Positions 7,405-11,996 of a stretch of 11,996 nucleotides of DNA are shown piece after piece. This DNA is from Candidatus Falkowiibacteriota bacterium. Lineage in GTDB: Bacteria > Patescibacteriota > Patescibacteriia > Patescibacteriales > SZUA-104. The DNA is taken from assembly GCA_003231075.1 (NCBI GenBank), contig QIIF01000191.1:1-11996 (forward strand), in the 5' to 3' direction. Position 1 is the stretch's first letter; each line of letters begins with the position of its first letter. A program made the position numbers and the translations under genes. The notes below the pieces were generated by a model, which saw nothing but the letters and a program-made list of their open reading frames with translations, was not told where the DNA came from and ran no database searches.

Positions 7405-7501
7405 TCTACGAATTATAAATATATTGCAAATTTACGAATATTGGTTTGGGGGATTTTAATTCATATATTTGTAAATTTGTAAAATATTTGTAATTTGTAG
7501 A
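7405..7501 (+). repeat. 37-bp imperfect hairpin filling the spacer before virB4
   Basis: The left arm 7405-7441 and right arm 7465-7501 match as inverted repeats at 32 of 37 positions, with a 23-base loop containing TTTGGGGGATTTT. As RNA on the + strand, four of the five differences are G-U or U-G pairs, so 36 of 37 positions can pair, with a single A-A mismatch. The stem starts two bases after the upstream stop codon and ends six bases before the ATG at 7508. It shares its core words with the palindromes at 6117-6158. No Shine-Dalgarno sequence lies between the stem and the start. Confidence 0.85.
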
Positions 7502-7507
7502 ATTATT

Positions 7508-9433
7508 ATGTTTAACATAGGAAAAATAAAAAAAGAAGAAAAGTTGGATAAAAAAAATAACGCGGTCGCGAGCCGGGCAGATGAAAATCAAGAGGAAACC
7601 AGCGCGCGCGCGGTTCGTGAAGTGGTGGAAGAAGAAAAGGTGTATCGCCGCGGCGCTGTGTCTATTAATGATTTAATCGCTCCGGCCGCCATGCAGATTA
7701 ATCCCAAATTTTTGCGGATTGGCGGCAAATATGTGAGAACTATTTTTGTTATCAATTATCCGCGCTATATCAGTATCGGTTGGTTTTCTCCTATTATTAA
7801 TTTGAATTCAACTTTTGACATTGCTATGTTTTTTTATCCGGTGGAAAGCGCGGTAATATTAAAACAGCTGAAAAATAAAGTGGGGGTTTTGGATGCTCAA
7901 ATTATCGCCGACGCGGAAAAAGGCGCGGCGCGCGATCCGATTCGCGAGACTGCCTTGCGTGATATTGAAGCCCTGCGCGACGCTTTAACTCAGGGCACGG
8001 AAAAATTTTTCCAATTTGCGCTGTATGTGACGCTTTACGCCGATGATTTGGAGGAGTTGGATCGTCTTACCGATGAAGTTGAAAATATTTTCGGTTCGCG
8101 GCTGATTTATTCCAAAAGAGTTTTTTTCCAGACGGAGCAAGGATTTAATTCCACGCTTCCTCTCGGAAATGACGAGCTGTATATAGTTTTTAATATGAAT
8201 TCATCTCCGGTTGCCTCGTCGTTTCCGTTTATTTCATCGGAGTTGACAAGCGACAGCGGAATTCTCTACGGCATAAACAGGCATAATAACAGCTTGATTT
8301 TATTTGATCGCTTTAGTTTGCAAAATGCCAATACGGTCGTTTTCGCCACTTCCGGCGCCGGAAAAAGTTACGCCATTAAATTGGAGATTGTCCGTTCCAT
8401 TATGATGGGAGTGGAGGTAATTATAATTGATCCGGAGCGGGAGTATAAGCATTTATCGGACGCGGTTGGCGGAACTTACATAAACATATCTTTGGCAAGC
8501 GAGAATAAAATCAATCCTTTTGATTTGCAGCATTCAATCAGCGGCGAATCAAAAGCCGAGGATATTATTAGGAGCGGAGTTATTACCGCTAAAGGATTGA
8601 TTCGCTTAATGCTGGGGAAATTAACCAATGAAGAAGACTCAATTATTGACCGGGCGTTGCTTGATACTTATTATAAAAAAGATATTACGCCAGACAGCGA
8701 TTTATCAAAAGTTGAACCGCCGATTATGCAGGATTTTCAAGATATTTTGGAAGGCACGGAAGGCGGCGCGGATTTGGCTTTGCGTATCCGCAAATACACG
8801 CAGGGAACTTTCGCGGGGTTGTTCAACAGTCCGACTAATGTCAAAATGGATAATCATCTTATTTGTTTTTCCGTGCGCGATCTGGAAGATGAGTTGAGGC
8901 CGATTGCGATTTATACTATTATTAACCATATTTGGAATGTGGTGCGGGGTGAAATGAAAAAAAGAATTCTGGTTATTGACGAGGCATGGTGGATGATGCA
9001 GCATGAAGACAGCGCCAAATTTATTTTCGCTCTGGTTAAGCGGTGCCGCAAATATTATTTGGGTGTAACGACGATTACACAAGATGTTAATGATTTTTTA
9101 ACCTCTCCGTACGGACAGGCGATTGTGACCAATTCTTCGCTCCAATTTTTATTAAAACAGTCGCCGGCGTCCATTGATTTGGTGCAAAAAACTTTTGTGC
9201 TGACCGAAGGAGAGAAATATCTTTTATTGGAATCAGGCGTAGGCGAAGGGATTTTTTTCGCGGGCAACAAGCATGTAGCCATAAAAATAGTCGCATCCTA
9301 TACTGAAGACCAAATTATTACTTCGGATCCGCGGCAACTGCTTGAAATTGAGGAAGCTAAAAAAGAATTCGCCGCCAATATGAATGAAGGGGAGCAAGCG
9401 ATCAGCAGCGGAGTTGAAAATATAGAGCTATAA
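7508..9433 (+). CDS. virB4: VirB4-family ATPase of a type IV secretion-like system
   Basis: A 641-residue AAA-type motor predicted to assemble as a hexamer on the cytoplasmic face of the inner membrane and power substrate or pilus-subunit movement. After a charged, probably disordered start (1-45) comes a VirB4 N-terminal region with IGGKYVRTIFVINYPRYISI (about 71-90) and FNSTLPLG. The motor domain has GILYGINRHNNSLILFDRFS, the Walker A loop ATSGAGKS (280-287, Lys286), IIIDPEREY, and the Walker B strand ILVIDEAWW with Asp491 and Glu492; ITQDVNDFL follows as a sensor-like motif. All catalytic residues are intact. Family members usually work with a coupling protein (VirD4) and VirB6; neither is visible in this window. 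Context with PrgI-like and TraC-like genes is strong. Whether the substrate is DNA or protein cannot be read from the sequence. Confidence 0.94.
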   Translation: MFNIGKIKKEEKLDKKNNAVASRADENQEETSARAVREVVEEEKVYRRGAVSINDLIAPAAMQINPKFLRIGGKYVRTIFVINYPRYISIGWFSPIINLNSTFDIAMFFYPVESAVILKQLKNKVGVLDAQIIADAEKGAARDPIRETALRDIEALRDALTQGTEKFFQFALYVTLYADDLEELDRLTDEVENIFGSRLIYSKRVFFQTEQGFNSTLPLGNDELYIVFNMNSSPVASSFPFISSELTSDSGILYGINRHNNSLILFDRFSLQNANTVVFATSGAGKSYAIKLEIVRSIMMGVEVIIIDPEREYKHLSDAVGGTYINISLASENKINPFDLQHSISGESKAEDIIRSGVITAKGLIRLMLGKLTNEEDSIIDRALLDTYYKKDITPDSDLSKVEPPIMQDFQDILEGTEGGADLALRIRKYTQGTFAGLFNSPTNVKMDNHLICFSVRDLEDELRPIAIYTIINHIWNVVRGEMKKRILVIDEAWWMMQHEDSAKFIFALVKRCRKYYLGVTTITQDVNDFLTSPYGQAIVTNSSLQFLLKQSPASIDLVQKTFVLTEGEKYLLLESGVGEGIFFAGNKHVAIKIVASYTEDQIITSDPRQLLEIEEAKKEFAANMNEGEQAISSGVENIEL

Positions 9434-9465
9434 TATTATTTAATATAAACGAAAGCGAATAACTT

Positions 9466-10092
9466 ATGAATAATAGAAAATACATCGGCATTTTAATAAT
9501 TATTGTCGGGCTTATCGCGTTTGCCGGCTTTATTTATTTTATGTTTTTTTATAATTTTTCTTCCGGAAATTTAACGCAAAAAAAGAAAAACACGGCCGCT
9601 CCGATAACCGCAACATCGGGGTTGCCGGCGGAGCAATCATCTGAAAATTCCGCTCAACGAGCGATTATAAATGTTAAAAAACAAGATCAATCTGAAAAAA
9701 AAATAACTGGCAATGATTTGAAGCGGTTGGCCGCTTCATTCGTGGAAAGATTCGGCAGTTATTCCAATCAAGCCAATTACGGCAACATCAGGGATTTAAA
9801 AATATTTATGAGCGTGAAAATGAAAAAATGGGCTGATCGGTTTATTAAGGAGGAAGCGGATAAAAATACCGATTCCGGTATTTATTATGGAATTATGACT
9901 AAGGCCGCAGCGGCGCAAGTGAATCGGTTTGATAATGATTCTGGTCTGGCGGAAATTATGGTAAATACTCAAAGACGGAAAGCTGCCGGCGCGCCTAATA
10001 ATACTGTCAGCTTTCAACAGAATATTATTGTGAATTTTATTAAGGAGAACGGAGTGTGGAAAGTGGATAGCGCCGTTTGGCAGAAAAGATAA
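9466..10092 (+). CDS. Single-pass membrane protein with NTF2/VirB8-like C-terminal domain (candidate)
   Basis: A 208-residue protein with a short N terminus and one hydrophobic helix (about 6-30, containing IGILIIIVGLIAFAGFIYF). A low-complexity Ser/Thr/Ala/Lys linker follows to about 80, then a globular domain (about 83-208). That domain has a helix-rich start (LKRLAASFVERFGSYSNQ), a mid-section with NIRDLKIFMS and paired strands near the end (AEIMVNTQRR, then QQNIIVNFIKENGVWKVDSAVWQ). The order anchor, linker, helices, curved sheet and terminal VWKVDSxxW-type strand resembles VirB8/TcpC-type NTF2-fold proteins of type IV secretion systems. The likeness is by pattern only and I would not name it VirB8 without a structure comparison. 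It begins 32 bases after virB4 in the same block. Topology would place the domain outside the membrane. Confidence 0.78.
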   Translation: MNNRKYIGILIIIVGLIAFAGFIYFMFFYNFSSGNLTQKKKNTAAPITATSGLPAEQSSENSAQRAIINVKKQDQSEKKITGNDLKRLAASFVERFGSYSNQANYGNIRDLKIFMSVKMKKWADRFIKEEADKNTDSGIYYGIMTKAAAAQVNRFDNDSGLAEIMVNTQRRKAAGAPNNTVSFQQNIIVNFIKENGVWKVDSAVWQKR

Positions 10093-10139
10093 CCGAAAAT
10101 TAAACCATTAAGGTCATTAATGTTATAGCTTTAATTCGG
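10093..10139 (+). repeat. Compact intergenic stem-loop
   Basis: CCGAA (10093-10097) and TTAAA (10100-10104) pair with TTTAA (10130-10134) and TTCGG (10135-10139), leaving an AA bulge. Inside this, CATTAA (10106-10111) pairs with TTAATG (10117-10122) around the loop GGTCA. The structure starts right at the stop codon of the previous gene and ends seven bases before the next ATG. No U tract follows, so a Rho-independent terminator is not supported. Confidence 0.55.
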
Positions 10140-10146
10140 GAAATTT

Positions 10147-11996
10147 ATGTTTAAAGTTTTTAATAATACCGCAAAACCGTTTTTAACGATATCAGCCCTC
10201 TTGATATTAATTTTCACAGTTTCAATAATATTATTTTTTTCTTCAACCGTAGTCGTCCAAGCCGAACCAACCATCCTCTACCAAGAAGACTTTAACAACG
10301 GCCAAGCCGAAGGCTGGCTGGAAAAATCCGATCCAGGGGCAATTTGGCAGATTGTTAACGGAGAATACAGCCTAAAAATTCCCACATATAATTTAGGCGC
10401 GGAAAGCGTTTACCAAAACGGATTTGACTGGCGCGACTATACTCTCTCTTTGGATATAAAATTAAACGCTGGAGTTGACCGAGATATTATTTTTAGGCGG
10501 CAAGACAATCAAAACTATTATTTTCTCGGCCTCAGAGGGTTTTGGCGTTACGCATCTGACGATACCCCGGTTATTTATTTGGCAAAGTGCTACCAAGGGC
10601 AATGCGCCGGCAATCAGTATTGGCAATATTTTGCCGCTCATCATTTTAACGATTCAACCGCCCTAAACAACGAAACCGCCCATATTGAAATTGAAGCGAT
10701 AAAAAACAGAATAAAAGTTTTTTATAATAATGAATTAGTTATTGATTGGCAAGAAGATACGGAAAATTACCCTAAGTCGGGAACAATCGGTTTTCATGGT
10801 TGGAGCGGCGACGACGGGATAATTGACGCGGCTATAGACAATATAGTTGTCAAAGCCGTTTCTCCCCGAAACCGACAATCGACATTAGCTTACTCAAACG
10901 AAGACGGCTACGCCCAAGACGCCCAAAGCCCCGGCGTTCATCCCAATAAAGGAACCGCCGAAAAGACAAAACTCACATTCAAAATAATTTACTCGGACCA
11001 AGATAACGACGCTCCGGAGAATACCAATGTTGTTATCGGTAACGGCGCCACCGCCATCACATCTCCTCTCATTCTTGACACCGATGCCGCTCCGGAGCTT
11101 CAAGACAATGACTTCACCAACGGCGAACAATATGCCGTTACTTTCACATTTCCCAAAGGAAAATACAATTATTATTTTGAGGCATCGGACGGAAAAAACA
11201 CGGTTCGCCTTCCCAAAACAGGCGTTCTTAAATTTGAAACCGGATATTCTAATGTAGTGTTTTTGCCGGGGTTAAAAGCAAGCCGGTTATATCAAGAAGG
11301 AGTAATTTTTGAAAATCAGCTTTGGGAGCCGAATATGGACGCGGATGTTGAAAAACTTCTTCTTGATTCGTCCGGCGGCAGCATTAACCGCGATGTTTAT
11401 ACGCGTGATATTATAGATCAAGCAAATATTATCCCGGGCGATATTCTCAGCATTATCAGGCAAAATTTTTACATATCTTTTATTAAGGATATGAATGAAT
11501 TAGTAAAAAATGGCGTTATAAACGGTTGGAAAGCATTGCCGTATGATTGGCGGCTTGGCTACGATAGTATTCTCGCAAGCGGGAAAGTGGTTGGCGTTGA
11601 TGGGAAAGAAAAAAATATTTCCTATCTTTCCGCCACATCATCGCCGTATATTATCCAAGAAACAGAACAGCTTGCGAGAACATCCGCGAATGGGAAAGTG
11701 ACAATCGTCGCGCATTCAAACGGAGGTTTGCTCGCAAAAAAACTTATAGACAAATTAAACGCGAAAGGAGAGGCAAATCTCGTTGAAAATCTCATACTTG
11801 TCGCGACTCCGCAACTGGGAACGCCGAAAGCAATCGCTTCGCTTCTGCAGCATGGATACAGAGAAAACATTCCAAAAGGCCTCGGATTTTTTGCAAGCGA
11901 AGAAATCGCGCGCCGGTTTGGAAAGAATATGATTTCAGCTTACAGCTTACTGCCTTTCGCCGCGTATATGGACAGAGTTAAGGACATCGGCGAAGA
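10147..11996 (+). CDS. Secreted multidomain protein with LCAT-like alpha/beta-hydrolase (lipase/esterase) domain, 3' end outside window
   Basis: An open frame of 616 codons with no stop before the right edge. Residues 1-39 are a signal peptide: KVFNNTAK, a long hydrophobic core, then VVVQA with cleavage expected after Ala39. Residues about 43-240 look like a LamG/concanavalin-type beta-sandwich (EDFNNGQAEGW, WQIVNGEYSLKI, later GTIGFHGWSGDDGIIDAAID NIVV). Residues about 245-365 resemble an extracellular Ig-like domain with IIYSDQDNDAP and YYFEASDG. From about 370 comes a hydrolase with FLPGLKASRLY (372-382), LPYDWR (464-469) and the nucleophile elbow AHSNGG, with Ser524 as likely nucleophile. 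PGxxxSRL, PYDWR and the serine elbow together resemble the lecithin:cholesterol acyltransferase family. The rest of the triad would lie beyond the window. Predicted to act on lipids or esters outside the cell. It follows the secretion-like block by 54 bases. The N-terminal part differs in strand composition from the hydrolase part. Confidence 0.85.
   Translation, partial: MFKVFNNTAKPFLTISALLILIFTVSIILFFSSTVVVQAEPTILYQEDFNNGQAEGWLEKSDPGAIWQIVNGEYSLKIPTYNLGAESVYQNGFDWRDYTLSLDIKLNAGVDRDIIFRRQDNQNYYFLGLRGFWRYASDDTPVIYLAKCYQGQCAGNQYWQYFAAHHFNDSTALNNETAHIEIEAIKNRIKVFYNNELVIDWQEDTENYPKSGTIGFHGWSGDDGIIDAAIDNIVVKAVSPRNRQSTLAYSNEDGYAQDAQSPGVHPNKGTAEKTKLTFKIIYSDQDNDAPENTNVVIGNGATAITSPLILDTDAAPELQDNDFTNGEQYAVTFTFPKGKYNYYFEASDGKNTVRLPKTGVLKFETGYSNVVFLPGLKASRLYQEGVIFENQLWEPNMDADVEKLLLDSSGGSINRDVYTRDIIDQANIIPGDILSIIRQNFYISFIKDMNELVKNGVINGWKALPYDWRLGYDSILASGKVVGVDGKEKNISYLSATSSPYIIQETEQLARTSANGKVTIVAHSNGGLLAKKLIDKLNAKGEANLVENLILVATPQLGTPKAIASLLQHGYRENIPKGLGFFASEEIARRFGKNMISAYSLLPFAAYMDRVKDIGE

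Noticed and set aside
6097-7501. CRISPR array from the repeated CAAAT-type words
   Set aside because: Copies are palindromic arms within spacers, too few, and separated by genes rather than by uniform spacers.
7403-7507. Frameshift or broken single VirB4 gene split at 7403-7507
   Set aside because: The spacer is a structured hairpin, both neighbouring genes have proper ends and starts, and separate TraC-like and VirB4 genes are a familiar arrangement in this group.
8705-9082. 125-codon minus-strand frame inside virB4
   Set aside because: Antisense to the conserved Walker B region of an intact ATPase; no independent coding signal.
10462-11257. Several short open frames on both strands between 10462 and 11257
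   Set aside because: All are shadows of the long + frame starting at 10147, which has a signal peptide, recognisable domains and no stop to the window edge.

Overview
The window is AT-rich, with every gene on the + strand, AT-rich spacers and almost no Shine-Dalgarno sequences. The gene content suggests a Patescibacteria/CPR genome, probably Parcubacteria-like. The main reason is a gene block I recognise from that group: a conserved unknown protein, a PrgI-family membrane protein, a TraC-like protein, a VirB4 ATPase and a single-pass membrane protein. The assignment comes from remembered gene content and style; no phylogenetic marker is present.

Layout. (1) 1-2844, S-adenosylmethionine cycle: S-adenosylhomocysteine hydrolase (5' end outside the window) and S-adenosylmethionine synthetase, with a free-standing four-helix-bundle (23S-IVP family) gene between them. 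Near-identical inverted repeats lie in the two spacers flanking that small gene. (2) 3045-4501, late flavin steps: riboflavin synthase, lumazine synthase and a small stand-alone riboflavin kinase. No ribA, ribB or ribD is visible. (3) 4574-10092, type IV secretion-like block: a three-part unknown protein, PrgI/VirB3-like, TraC-like, VirB4 ATPase and a VirB8-like candidate. (4) 10147 to the right edge: the first 616 codons of a secreted multidomain protein ending in an LCAT-like alpha/beta hydrolase, cut by the window end. This frame has no stop before the edge.

How the genes fit together. MetK makes SAM, and AhcY removes the S-adenosylhomocysteine left by methyltransferases. RibH and RibE make riboflavin from late precursors, and the kinase converts it to FMN. 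The PrgI, TraC-like, VirB4 and VirB8-like proteins look like the inner-membrane energising core of a secretion or DNA-transfer machine. The exported lipase-like protein directly downstream could act on the envelope of a partner cell; this is inference from position only.

The most unusual signal is in the spacers. Nearly every longer spacer is an inverted repeat built from short words of about 7-8 bp. One before the PrgI gene can fold in mutually exclusive ways, one of which covers the ribosome-binding site. Another, before virB4, is a 37-bp stem whose arm differences are almost all G-U compatible. I saw no tRNA, rRNA, CRISPR array, insertion sequence, recognisable FMN or SAM riboswitch, or convincing sigma-70 promoter.
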